Origin: a virus
IMG/VR virus record: IMGVR_UViG_3300008111_001025
Coordinates: 1 to 64,000 of that record
Strand: one strand, 5' to 3'
Length of the DNA: 64,000 bases
Shown: positions 8,765-21,300 of the stretch, one piece after another
Numbering within the stretch: the first letter of the stretch is position 1
How the letters are laid out: the number at the start of each line of letters is the position of its first letter
Notes under the pieces: model-generated
What the model was told of the DNA's origin: nothing
Database searches by the model: none
Seen by the model: the letters and a program-made list of their open reading frames with translations, nothing else
Made by a program: the position numbers and the translations under genes

Positions 8765-11700
8765 TTATTGCATCCCTTCGTCGGGCTGTCTTAAGAACAA
8801 TATCTGACTCACTATAGTTCCTGATATATTAGTTTGGCGTACAATATCAGGCCCAGTTAGTTGTGGTTCTAAGTATGTTCCGTCAAACGTTACAGGTACT
8901 GGTATAACTAGATACTGCTGTAATACATTTTCTATTTCACTCTCGCTGCCGCCAAGACCAACCCTACCTGCTACTATTCTGTTAACTTCAAGATTTTCAC
9001 CACCTACGCTAAGTCTGTTAGCAACAAATGTTGCAATAGCTCGTTGTGTAGGTATGATGTTATTAGAATCCGCTGTAAATGTAGGATCTGTTGAAAATTC
9101 GTTTACTACAGTGCCAGAGCCGCCTAATCTAACACCGCCTAATGCTAATTCTGAAAGACCGTCTAATTCAAAGAATTCTGCACTAATTGTAACAATACCT
9201 GTACTTTGTTGAACAGCAAATAATTCGCCAGTTCTAAAGTTACCGTCTTGGTCAGTTGAAACATAAAATACTCGACCACCGTTTTGTTCAAGTACTTCGT
9301 TTTCAGGTGATGCTGTAAAGAAGTTGCCGCCGGCGTAGATTTCTGGATAATTTGTTTGTTCAAAGTTTCCAGTGCCTATATCTAAGAAATCATGACCTGT
9401 AATACGACATTGGCCGTATCTTTCTCTAAGCGACACTGATGTGCCGTGTTCTAGATCATATTCGTTGCGTAATCTTGGAGACACTGTAAGTCTAACAAGT
9501 CTAGTTCCATTACCACTACCGTCATCGCCTAAGTCTGTAACAATTGCTCCTGTAAATACTCGTAAATCAGTTAAGTTTTCAGTTAGTGGATCTAATATAC
9601 CAGATATTCGAATTTGTACTCCTGATCCTGGTACTGTAAGAACTCCTGCAATAATTAACTCGCTATCTTGTGGGATAATGTCCGCATAGCCGTTTCCAGT
9701 AATAGTAATTACCGAAGTAGTTGTTCTATATCCAGATCCTCTGTTAACAAAATCTGGTTGGCTTAATACTCCATTTCCTATTCTTCCGTCTATCTCAACC
9801 GCAGTTGTAAAATTAGGGTCAGTAACAGTAAAAATTAAAGGTGTATTTTCATCGTACCCACTACCTGGCTCCCAAATTTTCACAGCTCTAAATGATCCTT
9901 GTAATACGTCTGCTCTAACTTTTGCGCGAGCACCAACACGTACATGATTGATACCTCCAGTGCTAGAATTACTTGCTAACACTACCCACTTAGATACTCC
10001 GTCTACTTTACCATTGGTTACTGCTGCCCACCTTTGAGAACTTGATAACGTTCTAGAAGTCCACAGTATTCCGTCTTGAGTAGTTGCACACAACGTAGTT
10101 GGATTAACTCCTTCTAATCCTGTAGCAAAAAATACTCCTTGACTATATTTTAAATTTGTCCAAGTTGTTAAACTAGATAGGCCTGTAAGATCTACTAAAG
10201 TAGTCCAGTTAATTCCGTCAAGGCTAAACGCTGCATATCCAGCTTCATGTAACACAATAAATCGATTATTGCCGTATTCTATTGCTGCTACATTCCAAAG
10301 TAACGATCCTAATCCTACAGTTATTTCAGGAAGTGCTAGTTCATACCTAGTCCAAGTTGTACCGTTTGTAGATACTGCTACACTCCTGTCGTTGCCTGAT
10401 ACTGCAACAAATTTTCCAGCACCGTATGTTACGTGTGTCCATTGACTTACTGTACTATCACCAATTGTATCAGTGTCAGGAATGGTTGCTGTTGTAAATG
10501 TTGAACCGTTTGTACTTACTAGAACTGTGTTAGTATTATCACCTACAATTATAAATTTACCAGCACCGTATGTTATATCTCTCCAACTACCTAGTTGAGG
10601 TAAATTTACAGTTGTCCAAGTTTGTCCCGTTAGTGACACACTTACACGATTTTCGTTATTAGCTAGTGCAATAAATCTATTGTTACCTGATGCAAGTTTT
10701 CTATAATCGCCTATAAAACTTAAATTAACTTCAGTCCAACTAGTAGCATTGTCACTCCATCTAGCATACTGACTATTTGTCAATGCTACAAATCTATTAG
10801 ATTTAGCACGCCCAGAACTAGTAAATGTTTGAATACTATTTGAACTATCATCTGTTACATCAGTTATAGTTACTATTAGATCATTTTCTGGTGTAGTGCC
10901 GCCAAATAGTGTACCTGGAAAGGTAATATTATCACCTACACTATACCCTGCTCCAGGATTAACTAGTGTGGGGGAATAACTATCGCCTGCCTTTATTACA
11001 TTAAATGCAGCAGCTATTGCAGGACCGTCAAATGTTTCACCTGATCCAGCTTCGTATACTAAACTTAATTGTTCGCCTTGAACAAAACTTGTAGGATCTC
11101 CTATACCATCTACTTCAATATACGATGTAGCGTTTGCACTAACATTAGTTACTTCAAACTCAGTACCACTTAATTTACCTCTAATCGTAAATGGTACCGC
11201 AGGGTTAGTTAAAAATATACCAGTAAATTGAACTGCTACACTAGATATAACATCCTTAATAGTTACAGAATTATTTTCATTATCTGTCCACAATGCATTA
11301 CTAGGACCTGTAACATTAGTATATGACTGTGTTGTTCCGCCGTACGCTGCATCCACATAAATTCTATTTGTAATTAGATCAAAACTTGTACTTGAAAAAT
11401 TTGGCGAGTTAACTGTAACCCTTGGTTCAATTCTATATCGTGTTGTTAAATCTAAACTAGGTTCTATCGCTGTTCCTGGAATAATGTGTTCCCATCCTAA
11501 TAATCCAGTACTTTCTTGTCTAACTGTAACTGTTTTACCTACAAATTCAAATCCACTAATATATCCGTACTGACCAGCGCCAGTGCCGCTGGTAATTATG
11601 ATTCTCATTCCTTCTATTTCTGAAAGAAACTGCGTAACATCATTTGCTGATAATCTAACTGAACTTGAAGCATCTATTGTTTCTTGTGCAGAACCTTGTC

Positions 11701-14638
11701 TTATTAAATATCCAGCACCGCCTTCACTTCCTGAATCTTGACTATTAACTAACCTAGCTTCAAACAATGCACCATCTCTAAAATCTGTATATTCAACTGC
11801 GGCCGCTGCACCAGCACCAACTATCGTTGCATTAGCTTGTGAGTATTGTTCACCGGCATTAGAATATTCAAAAGCAAAAATAGTATCACTTACTCCACCA
11901 GCAAATGCACTACTTACTTGTGCTTCGTTATTTCTGTTAAACACAGTTACCTGCTGAGGAATTTCGGTGGCGTCTGCACCGTCAGCTACTGCACCGTATC
12001 TGCCATAGCTATTATTGCCGTTGGTTGCACGAATTATTCCGCCATTTTCTGCAAAATAACCTATTTGACAATAGTATGTGAATACAGATACAAGTTCTGC
12101 TCTACCATTATTAGTAATCCATGCACCAATACCATCTGACAATACTTGAGTAAAGTCATTAGATGTCATTGACCTATTGCCGCCATTGTGTAAAGACCCG
12201 TCAACTTTTTGTCCGATACATCCTGTACCTATATTTGTAACTCCCTGGATATATGGTGAACGATTTATAATCCATACTCGCTCGTCTGCTGGCCCCCAAC
12301 CTGGATCTAAACTTACACATGCACCGCCCGTTGGCTTTTGATATAAATCAAATACTCCAGGAGGATTTAATACTCCTTGCAGTCCTTGCGTTGTCAAGTC
12401 TCTTAGGCCTGTAGTATCTCGCATAAAAAACATACTGTCAAATTGAGAACCTGTAACAGCATTTGCATATCGTCTACCTGCTAATAAAGTTCTGTGATTG
12501 CCACTAAATTCTAAATCTTTAGCAATACCTCTTAGAAGGGCTCGTACATCATTTTTAACTCTAGTATCGCTAAATGTTACTGTAGGGTATTCAAGTTTAA
12601 CATAGGCTAGTAGTTCGCTTTCGACAAAACGTTTATTAATTAGTAATGCGCGACCTGCGTTTGCAATTATTTGTGTTGCATTTGGAACATTTGATCCTAC
12701 ATTCACAGGATCTACTTCACCGTTTGCTGTTCTAAATAAAATATATGCTTTGTAATCTTCTATTAGATCAACTACCGCAGATGCTCCTGCTACATTTGAA
12801 TACGGAAAACTATTTACTAATATTGGTTCACCTGTGATTGGATCAAGCTCTGGAAGTCCTGTTCCTGGATTAATCTGAGGTGTTACTAAAGTGGTAATTT
12901 GATCTTCAGTATTACCTTGCGTTGGTGTGACAGGAACTCCTGTTATTAAATTTAATAATATTGTTATAAAATATTCTAAATAATCATCAACATATTGAAA
13001 ATCATCTTGATATTCTGCTATTGGTGAATTTGCAATGATAGTAGTACTTCTTAGTTCATCACCGTTAACTGCACAACCAGCAGGAACACTTATTGGTGAA
13101 ATTTCTTCAAATCTACCAGTAGATACTCTAATAACAACAGGTGTAAGAGGTGGAAAAGTATCTTCAACATAGTCAGCAGCATATCTTACTGTACGAAATG
13201 GTTTTTCAAAAGTGCCTCGGCCGTCGTCATCAACTCCGTTAGTTGCTACAAATATTGTATCACTATCCCCTGCAACGGATCTCCAGTACGCTTCGAGATC
13301 AGAAGCTATTGAAAGTACTTGACCTGTTTCTCCAATTGGAATTCTAGTATCGCCTAGAGTACTTGTGTCTAGACTACTACCGTCTAATGACTCTCCTAAA
13401 CCTACTGTAGGACGTGATAATCCGTATGTTAACAAATCACCAGCTGCTACAAATCCTCCAGGACGTCCAGCCTGTATTAAAATATCCCAGTAATTAAATA
13501 TGTTTCCGTTGTCGCCTGGAAAATTTTGATATCCAGATTCGTGTTCAATATTACATACATATGTTGAGCCTAAATGATAAACTGTATCGCCTATGCTATA
13601 TATTTGATCAGTCGTCCACAATCCTTGCCATTGTTTACCTGGTACTAATAGTTCCCATGTATCGTTTTCTAAATAGTCTAATGTGCTTCCATCAACTGAT
13701 TGTCCTGCGCCAATATCTCTAAGTGCGTTATATAAATTTCCGCCTCTTAAAACAATATCACCTGTCTTATATGCAGCATCGGTATCCCAAGGACCTACAA
13801 AATTAGAACTTCTTGCTAACAGAATCCAGTCTGATGATCCGTTGTCAACATAAGGTCTAGAATTTTGATTATTATTAACAGCATAGTACATAAACCCACG
13901 ATGGCGGACAACATCACCTACGTTATAATAAGTTAGATTAGACCAGTCATCGTTAAATTGTGCTCCAAAAATTTCAATTTGAAATTTTGTAGTGTCTAAA
14001 TTTGAAGAGTTTGATGAATGTGTTTCTGTGCAACGAAATACTGTGCCGCCGTATTTTACTAGATCATTTTTTCTATATAATGTATTAGGTAGCCAGTTAT
14101 TACGAACTTCAATGCCAACATGATATTCTTCCCAAGAAGCTATATTGTTTTCTAATCTAGTATTAGCTGCATGAGAAGTTATACATTTATATGCTATACC
14201 ATTGTAACGTACAATTGCTCCCGGAGTATATGAAGTTCCGTTAGTCCAATTACCTACATAACTAGAAGTTTGTGCAAACACTGTCCAGTTGTTAAAATTT
14301 ACTGCAAACGAACTTGCAACATGATTTACAACGCAAGTCCATAATGACCCGTTGTATAAGACTATATCGCCTAGATTATATGTAGTTCCTTGCGCCCAAT
14401 CTCCAACAAAACTACGACCGCTAGTCATTACGGTCCAGCGTGGTTGTATTTGTGGTGGTACAGAATTTGGAAGGATAGCTGTTAAATCAGTAGAAAATAA
14501 ACTGCTAGAAGTATGTGCAACCAGACATACATAACTTTTACCGTTTAGTCGTACTACATCGTCTCGATTATATGCTTGTCCGGTATTCCAGGTGCCTCGC
14601 CAGTTATACTTAAATCGTTCTAGTTTAAATTCAGCCAT
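8765..14638 (-). CDS. Giant tail fibre/adhesin A2, 1957 aa
   Basis: Paralogue of the 2256-aa fibre with the same order of parts. Both begin MAEFKL. Residues ~10-410: seven carbohydrate-binding-like W...Y...D units (for example FVGDWAQGTTYNLGDIVLYN). Residues ~460-490: IFVATNGVDD and KPFRTVRYA beta-helix opening. Residue ~692-713: a single DVRALLRG/DLEFSGN helical insert, against four in the paralogue. Residue ~791: RSPYIQGVT and NNGRAELVSVFTYY core. Residues ~1279-1562: propeller-like repeats (YGAGKFVAV...STNGTTW). Residue ~1747: GHDFLDIG, then DQDGNFRTGELF. ATG preceded by AAGGAG. Ends 43 bases before the A1 gene. Expected to bind host surface glycans; direct evidence is domain type only. 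Confidence 0.85.
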   Translation of the reverse strand: MAEFKLERFKYNWRGTWNTGQAYNRDDVVRLNGKSYVCLVAHTSSSLFSTDLTAILPNSVPPQIQPRWTVMTSGRSFVGDWAQGTTYNLGDIVLYNGSLWTCVVNHVASSFAVNFNNWTVFAQTSSYVGNWTNGTSYTPGAIVRYNGIAYKCITSHAANTRLENNIASWEEYHVGIEVRNNWLPNTLYRKNDLVKYGGTVFRCTETHSSNSSNLDTTKFQIEIFGAQFNDDWSNLTYYNVGDVVRHRGFMYYAVNNNQNSRPYVDNGSSDWILLARSSNFVGPWDTDAAYKTGDIVLRGGNLYNALRDIGAGQSVDGSTLDYLENDTWELLVPGKQWQGLWTTDQIYSIGDTVYHLGSTYVCNIEHESGYQNFPGDNGNIFNYWDILIQAGRPGGFVAAGDLLTYGLSRPTVGLGESLDGSSLDTSTLGDTRIPIGETGQVLSIASDLEAYWRSVAGDSDTIFVATNGVDDDGRGTFEKPFRTVRYAADYVEDTFPPLTPVVIRVSTGRFEEISPISVPAGCAVNGDELRSTTIIANSPIAEYQDDFQYVDDYLEYFITILLNLITGVPVTPTQGNTEDQITTLVTPQINPGTGLPELDPITGEPILVNSFPYSNVAGASAVVDLIEDYKAYILFRTANGEVDPVNVGSNVPNATQIIANAGRALLINKRFVESELLAYVKLEYPTVTFSDTRVKNDVRALLRGIAKDLEFSGNHRTLLAGRRYANAVTGSQFDSMFFMRDTTGLRDLTTQGLQGVLNPPGVFDLYQKPTGGACVSLDPGWGPADERVWIINRSPYIQGVTNIGTGCIGQKVDGSLHNGGNRSMTSNDFTQVLSDGIGAWITNNGRAELVSVFTYYCQIGYFAENGGIIRATNGNNSYGRYGAVADGADATEIPQQVTVFNRNNEAQVSSAFAGGVSDTIFAFEYSNAGEQYSQANATIVGAGAAAAVEYTDFRDGALFEARLVNSQDSGSEGGAGYLIRQGSAQETIDASSSVRLSANDVTQFLSEIEGMRIIITSGTGAGQYGYISGFEFVGKTVTVRQESTGLLGWEHIIPGTAIEPSLDLTTRYRIEPRVTVNSPNFSSTSFDLITNRIYVDAAYGGTTQSYTNVTGPSNALWTDNENNSVTIKDVISSVAVQFTGIFLTNPAVPFTIRGKLSGTEFEVTNVSANATSYIEVDGIGDPTSFVQGEQLSLVYEAGSGETFDGPAIAAAFNVIKAGDSYSPTLVNPGAGYSVGDNITFPGTLFGGTTPENDLIVTITDVTDDSSNSIQTFTSSGRAKSNRFVALTNSQYARWSDNATSWTEVNLSFIGDYRKLASGNNRFIALANNENRVSVSLTGQTWTTVNLPQLGSWRDITYGAGKFIIVGDNTNTVLVSTNGSTFTTATIPDTDTIGDSTVSQWTHVTYGAGKFVAVSGNDRSVAVSTNGTTWTRYELALPEITVGLGSLLWNVAAIEYGNNRFIVLHEAGYAAFSLDGINWTTLVDLTGLSSLTTWTNLKYSQGVFFATGLEGVNPTTLCATTQDGILWTSRTLSSSQRWAAVTNGKVDGVSKWVVLASNSSTGGINHVRVGARAKVRADVLQGSFRAVKIWEPGSGYDENTPLIFTVTDPNFTTAVEIDGRIGNGVLSQPDFVNRGSGYRTTTSVITITGNGYADIIPQDSELIIAGVLTVPGSGVQIRISGILDPLTENLTDLRVFTGAIVTDLGDDGSGNGTRLVRLTVSPRLRNEYDLEHGTSVSLRERYGQCRITGHDFLDIGTGNFEQTNYPEIYAGGNFFTASPENEVLEQNGGRVFYVSTDQDGNFRTGELFAVQQSTGIVTISAEFFELDGLSELALGGVRLGGSGTVVNEFSTDPTFTADSNNIIPTQRAIATFVANRLSVGGENLEVNRIVAGRVGLGGSESEIENVLQQYLVIPVPVTFDGTYLEPQLTGPDIVRQTNISGTIVSQILFLRQPDEGMQ

Positions 14639-14651
14639 TTATAATTGCTCC

Positions 14652-15029
14652 TTAATATCCTGGACCTGACACGTCTGGATACACATATGCTCTTCCTACT
14701 ACTTGTACAAATTGTCCGTCAACCGGATCTACATAATATAACACACTTCTACCATCCCATCTTAGTTGCGGATAACGTAAGTTTGCGTACACACGATCAT
14801 GATCTGCATCAATACCTTCAAGAAAATCAATACCTTCTTCAAAGTCTAAAAAGTTTCCTTCTGCAACACCAATTTCGTTAATAACTACTTCTTGATCTGT
14901 TGAAGCGTTCAATTGATCAACTTTGATTAGAAATAATTCTCCGTCGTCATTTCTTCTAAGACCGTATAGATATCGTTTAGCAAAACCGCTTATAACGTCT
15001 TGCGGGGTAGTGCCTATATAGTAACTCAT
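14652..15029 (-). CDS. Small virion protein, 125 aa
   Basis: Acidic, 125 aa, beginning MSYYIGTTPQDVISGFAKRY, with a glycine-poor beta-rich body (YLYGLRRNDDGELFLIKVD) and aromatic C-terminus (VVGRAYVYPDVSGPGY). Its ATG overlaps the stop of the upstream 109-aa gene (TAATG), so the two are translationally coupled, and it runs straight into the A2 fibre gene. I know similar short proteins from fibre clusters of T4-like marine phages but cannot assign a role. A fibre-attachment or chaperone job is a guess from position. Confidence 0.65.
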   Translation of the reverse strand: MSYYIGTTPQDVISGFAKRYLYGLRRNDDGELFLIKVDQLNASTDQEVVINEIGVAEGNFLDFEEGIDFLEGIDADHDRVYANLRYPQLRWDGRSVLYYVDPVDGQFVQVVGRAYVYPDVSGPGY

Positions 15030-15358
15030 TATGTAATCTCCACATAGCTTACAATAACATCAACTGAGTCATCTAAGTTTGACGATACTAGTAATCTATT
15101 ATTAGGTGCTAATACTAATTTTTCACCTGTTGATACTGCTCGCAAACTAGATCCTGCAGGAAGTATTGAATCTTTTAAATAATAACCAGCCACACTTGTG
15201 TCATCTTCTACTAAAACATTTACATAAACAAATGTTTCTGTTAAATTAGTAAAACTTAATCCTAACACTGTAACTCTAGTTGTAGGCAGAGTTTCGTATA
15301 TTAGTACTGGAACAATTCCAACGTTTTTAATTACAGTATTTTTAAGTATTGTTGCCAT
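15029..15358 (-). CDS. Small beta-rich virion protein (copy 2 of 3)
   Basis: 109 aa. Shares the LPAGSSL, Val/Leu strand, PNNRLLV, then VDVIVSYVE pattern with the 106-aa and 118-aa products elsewhere in the locus. No signal peptide or membrane segment. It starts at the ATG at 15358, 7 bases after the end of the 2108-aa fibre gene, and overlaps the next gene by the TAATG junction. Probable virion component; exact role unknown. Confidence 0.7.
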   Translation of the reverse strand: MATILKNTVIKNVGIVPVLIYETLPTTRVTVLGLSFTNLTETFVYVNVLVEDDTSVAGYYLKDSILPAGSSLRAVSTGEKLVLAPNNRLLVSSNLDDSVDVIVSYVEIT

Positions 15359-15364
15359 TTGTCT

Positions 15365-18300
15365 TTATCCAAAAATTAAAACTTTTTCAATTGCTATACC
15401 TTCTGCATCCGCAAAGCTGATACCACCGCTTGCGCCTGCTACTGATACCCAAGTTGTTCCATCGTATAATTCAACTCGTTTATCAGAAGTATTATATCTA
15501 ACCATTCCTGTTACACCTGATGGACGAGTACTGTTATCTCCAACTGGCAGCACTACTCCGTACGGATCTGTAAATTCAAAATATCCTGTACCAGTAGTTT
15601 GTAAAATTGTATTGCTGCCAGAAACTGTATTTGTTATTCTGTTGTCTTGGAATGCAAAATTTTCAAATCTAACTCTACCGGTACCATTTGCAGAAAGTAC
15701 TAAATCTGTATTTGGTGTAATAGTACTTATCACATTTCCATCTACCTGGATAGCATCTACGACTACTTGAGGTGCATTAAGTCTAATGGTGTTTATGTCT
15801 ACTATGGTATTATTTTGAACAATGAATCTTATAGTGTTATCGTTAGCACCTTCTGTTAATTCTGCTGTGACTTTGGTATCGCCGTCAACATCTACTACAC
15901 CATGTAACTGAATCCAATTTGTACCGTTATACCCTTCAAATCTTGCCAATTCACTGTTGAACCTAATTTGTCCGGCAACTGCTGCGGGGCGTTGTAATAT
16001 TGTTCCAGCTGGCAATTTAATAGCACCTGTACTATCAATTATTACTGATCCACCTGCTGGAGCTATTGTAAAATTGCTTACAGAACTAATAGTTGCATTG
16101 TTGATGCTAAAATCATCAATTACTATTGATCCAGTTCCGTTTGCACGTAACTCTAAATTTGAGTTAGATGTTGTAGTTGTGATAAAGTTATCATCAATTA
16201 GTATATCGCCAGTAGTAAAATTATTAGCAGTAATAGTACCGGTGCTGGTAATGTTACCTGTAGTAATTGTTCCAATAACGGTTAGATCATTTGATATAAC
16301 AACATCATTATTTGGAATAGAAATTATACCAGTGCCGTTAGCACGTAGTTCTAAATTAGAATTACTATCAGTAGTAGTAATTACGTTTCCGCTAATTTGA
16401 ATATTTTCAAACTGTGCGCTTGCACTAACTGTAACAGTTCCTGTGGTTGCAAAGTTGCCAGTTATATTGATATTACCTGTTTGTGTTACTGCACCTGTGT
16501 GAGTAATTGTTCCTATTATGGTTATATCTTCTAGATCTGTGTTGCCATTAACTGTTAAATTCTGCTCAATGATAACATTGTTACTAGGTACTACTACTTC
16601 GCCTGTTCCGTTAGCACGTAGTTCTAGATCTGAATTAGGTGTAGTAGTTATGATAAAATTATCATCAATTAGTATATCGCCTGTACTAAATCTATTAGCA
16701 GTAATAGTGCCAGCACTATTGATATCCCCTACAGTAATTGTACCATCAACAAATAAGTCGTTTGATATAACAACATCATTGTTTGGAACTATTACTTCGC
16801 CTGTACCTGCGGCTCTTAGTTCTAAGTCTGAATTACTATCAGTGGTAGTAATTACATTATTATTAATTTGAATATTTTCAAATTGCGCAGAAGCACTAAT
16901 TGTTACTGTTCCAGAAATACTATAATCGCCAGTTAGTGAAATATTTCCAACCTGCGTTACATTACCAGTATGTACAAGTGTGCCTTGAATTGTTGTGTCG
17001 TCTAAATCAGTATCGCCATTAACTGTTAAGTCTTGGCCTAATACAACATCGTTTGTAGGCATAACAACATTGCCTGTGCCATTAGCACGTAATTCTAGAT
17101 CTGAATTAGAAAGTGTTGTTGTGATTATATTGTTATCAATTAATATATTACCAGTGCTGAACTGATTTGCTGTAATTGTTCCTGTTGTAGTTAAATTGTT
17201 TGCATTAATATCTGCTACAACAGTTAAATCATTTGTTATCTGAACATTGTTGTTAGGAACAAGAATTACACCTGTGCCATTAGCACGTAGTTCTAGATCA
17301 GTGTTGGAAGTAGTAGTTGTAATAAAATTATTATCAATTCTAATTTCTTCAAACTGTGCATATTCTGCAATAGATAACGAACCGTTTATAGTAACATCAC
17401 CAATTATGTCATAATTACCTGTTTGTGTTGTGTTACCATTAACTGTTAAAATGCCGGTTACGTCAACATCGCCTAGAGTAGATTCGCCAATAACTGTAAG
17501 TTCGTTATTAATTAATACGTTGTTGTTAGGAACAAGAATTACACCTGTGCCATTAGCACGTAGTTCTAGATCTGTATTACTTACTGTCGTTGTGATATAG
17601 TTATTAGATATAGAAATATTATCTACTGTTACGTTATTAACAAAAATATTTGACCAACGTAGCGCGGCTGTACCTAAACTGTAAACACTGTCCTGAGCAG
17701 GTATAATATCAGAATCAATGCCTGCTATAAATTGAATTGTGTCAGTGGGTGCATCACCTATAGTAATGTTTCCGCCAATTGATACATTGCCAGTTACATC
17801 AAGGTTGCCTGTAATAGTTACATTATTGTTTAGATTGATTTCATTTGAAGCTGCAACAATGTTAACATTGCCAGAGAGACTTTCAACAGTGTTTCCACTA
17901 ATGCGTAGATTGCCTGTGTCAATTCGTGTACCGTCAATAAAAGTTATATTAGAACCGTCTGTAAATGTTACTCCAGATTCCGATACGTTAAAATTTGAAA
18001 CAGTCAGTTCAACTGTTCCTGTATCCTGATTAACATAAAACAAATCACCAACTCTAAAGTCACCTTTGTGGTCTACAGAATTGTAGCGTATTTTAGCACC
18101 GTTAGTTTCTACTACTTCGTTGTCTTGTATTACAGTAATAGGATCATTAGTAACTTCTTTACCGTTGCCAATATATGCTAGATTTTGACCTATAGCATAC
18201 ATTAAAACACCAGGGCCGTCACCAACTAATCCAAAGTTACCGTATACAGACGCTGATCCAATTAATCTAACTTCTGCTCCAAAGTCTGTAAAATCAGTTA

Positions 18301-21300
18301 GGGTAATATACTGTGCTGTGGCACCGCCTGAGAATCTAATGTCTTGTGCATAAACAACATCATCTTCAAATGTTGTCGAATTGTTTGCACCGTCAAAGCG
18401 AGCCATTAAAACTGTGTCAGCGGTAACTAATGCACGAGTAGTTGGTGCTGTAAAAGTAGTTGTATAGAGACCAACTCCTTTAATAATTCTTAAATCGTCA
18501 ATATATCCGCTAAAAGAAGTGAGCCCAACAAACGAGGCACCTAATACTAAGGGTTTTGTAGTTCCGTAATCAGTTGTATCAACATAAGTATTAGTTGACA
18601 CAACTCCATTAATAAAAAATCTAGTTACGCCACTAACACGAGAGATAGCAAGATGATTCCAAGCATTAAGTGTATGAGTATTGCTAGATGTTAATACAAA
18701 CACTCCGTTTACAAATAATCTTAAATTATTTGCGGAGTTAGACTGAACCATAATTGAATTCTGAGTCGACGTTGTTCTAGTATCAATTAAAATTTGCGAA
18801 AGTGAGGCTGTTTTATAGAACCATCCATCGATTGTGAAGTCTCCCGTGCCAAACCCAAAATCTATTGTACTTTGAATACTAGCATAATCTCCTGTGCCGT
18901 CTAGGGCAAGACTTGATGTACCAAACTTTTTAACTGCTGTACTTAGTTTAGCATCTCCGTTGGCTGCGATAGTTTTGCCGCCTCGTTCTGCGGCTGTTTC
19001 AAATCCTAACTGTTTGCCGTCAATGAATATTTTTCCGGTGCCATCAATACTAGCAATAGCTGCGCTTCCTAAAAGTGTAACACCATCACTGTCGTAGTAA
19101 CTGATAGTTTGTCCAGTAGTAATTGACCCTGCTAATCCGTCTACTCGTATTGCTGTTTCACCCTGGCCTTTAAGACCACTTACTCCATCTACTGCATATA
19201 ATCCTCTGTTAGCAAAATATGTAAACGAATTTAACCACTCAACCCTAACGCCGTTGGTCATTACTATAGCGTCAACTCCAGGTGTTATAAATGTACAACT
19301 GTGAAATAAACATGCTGCTTCGTTGCTGAGAATGTTTGCTACTGCACCGTCTAGATATGCGCCTCTACCAGCATTACCTGCGTTAAATCCTCTCGGGTCT
19401 TCTAGTGTAGTTACGCTACCTTTGGTAATTACACTGATGTTTTTAATGTATGGACTGCGACTAGTTACTGTAAACCCAGGTGCATATTTAAATGCAAATC
19501 CGGTTTCTACTGCGCCTGTTAAATTATAAATGTATGTTTTACCTGATTCAGTACCGCCGGCATCATCCTCAAGATAGGCGCTAACTACGGCATAGTTACC
19601 TGATATTGCAACTGATGCAGCAAAGAAATCACCTGCACTTGTACCAAAAGCATTAGGGTTATTAATAGTTTGTATTAGCTGTCCGCTTATAGTACTGAAA
19701 ATATATGCTTTGCCTGAACCTCCGCCACCAGCATCATCTTCTCCGTATGCGCCAACTATAGCATAGTTACCTGATATTGCAACTGACCAGCCAAAGAAAT
19801 CACTAGCACTTGTACCAAAAGCATTGGGGTTATTTAGGGTATGTACTAGGGCACCCGTGGTTACATTAAAGATATAGGCTTTGCCTGAATCGCCGCCGGT
19901 GCCGCCTGCGTCATCCTCTTGATAGGCACCAACTATAGCATAGTTACCTGATATTGCAACATTCCGTCCAAACAAGTCACCAGCACTTGAACTAAAAGGA
20001 TTTGGATTGTTTAATGTGAATAGTAATGCGCCGGTAGTTACATTGTAGATATAGGCTTTGCCTGAATTTCCACCATTGGCGTCATCTTCTAGCCAGGCGG
20101 TAACTATAGCATAGTTACCTGATATTCCTACTGCGATACCAAAGGCATCACTCGCACTTGTACTGTAGGCATTGGGGTTATCTAGGGTATGTACTAGGGC
20201 ACCCGTGGTTACATTAAAGATATAGGCTTTGCCTGAATCAGCGCCGCCAATTTGATCTTCTGCATAGGCACCAACTATGGCAAAATTATCTGATATGCTA
20301 ACTGAAAAACCAAAGCCATCACCTGCACTTGTACTGTAGGCATTGGGATTGTTTAATGTGTGTACTAGGGCGCCTGTAGCTACATTAAAGATATAGGCTT
20401 TGCCTGAACCTCCGCCACCGGCATCATCTTCTGCATTTGCCCCAACTATAGCATAGTTATTTGAGATTGCTACTGCGCCGCCAAAGGTGTCGGCGCCACT
20501 TGTACTGTAGGCATTAGGATTATTTAATGTATGTACTAAAGCCCCAGTTGTTGCATTAAAAATATAGGCTTTGCCTGATTCAGTGCCGCCTGCGTCATCT
20601 TCTTGCAAAGCGCCGACTATAACATAATTACCTGATACAGCAACTGGGTAACCAAAGAAATCATTAAGACTTGTACCAAAGGGAGTTGGATTGTTAATTA
20701 CACTAGATAACGTGATTTCTGCTGTTGAGCTACTATAAAAGTCAGCTATTGTTATATCTTCAACTGTTGTTTCGCCGTTTAGTAAAAATGCATCATTAAA
20801 TTGTGTACCTACAGTAGGAACAATTTTTACTGAACGTAGGCCTTGGCCTTTAACTGTTACACCTACTGGTATTGTTAAAGGAAATATTTCTGTGTATACA
20901 CCAGGATAGATATGTACTGTGTCGCCTGTTGTAGCTACGCTAAGTGCATGCTTCACTGACGCAAAAGGCGCTTGAGGATGATCACCAGGTGATGCGTTGT
21001 TGCCGTTTTCTGCAACATAATAAATATTACCTTGGCGCAATACTAAATCAATTCCAGCAACTGACAGGTCTGTTGAATTAATAGTTGATGCTACTAGATT
21101 ATTAACATAAACATCTTGCCAGCGTTTGCTGGTAGTACCTAGGTCATATGTTACATTTACGTCTGGAATTATATCAGATGCAACTTCAGCATTAAATACT
21201 ACATTGTCAGTGTCTGCATCACCGATCGTTACGGTTCCGTCTGCACTAATATTTCCAGTTGCATGAATATTTCCAGTAACATTCATGTTTGCATAAACAT

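Noticed and set aside
15930-17900. Regularly recurring similar DNA segments taken for a CRISPR array
   Set aside because: Segments are in-frame protein repeats (LELRANGTG) with irregular spacing and related, not unique, sequences between them.
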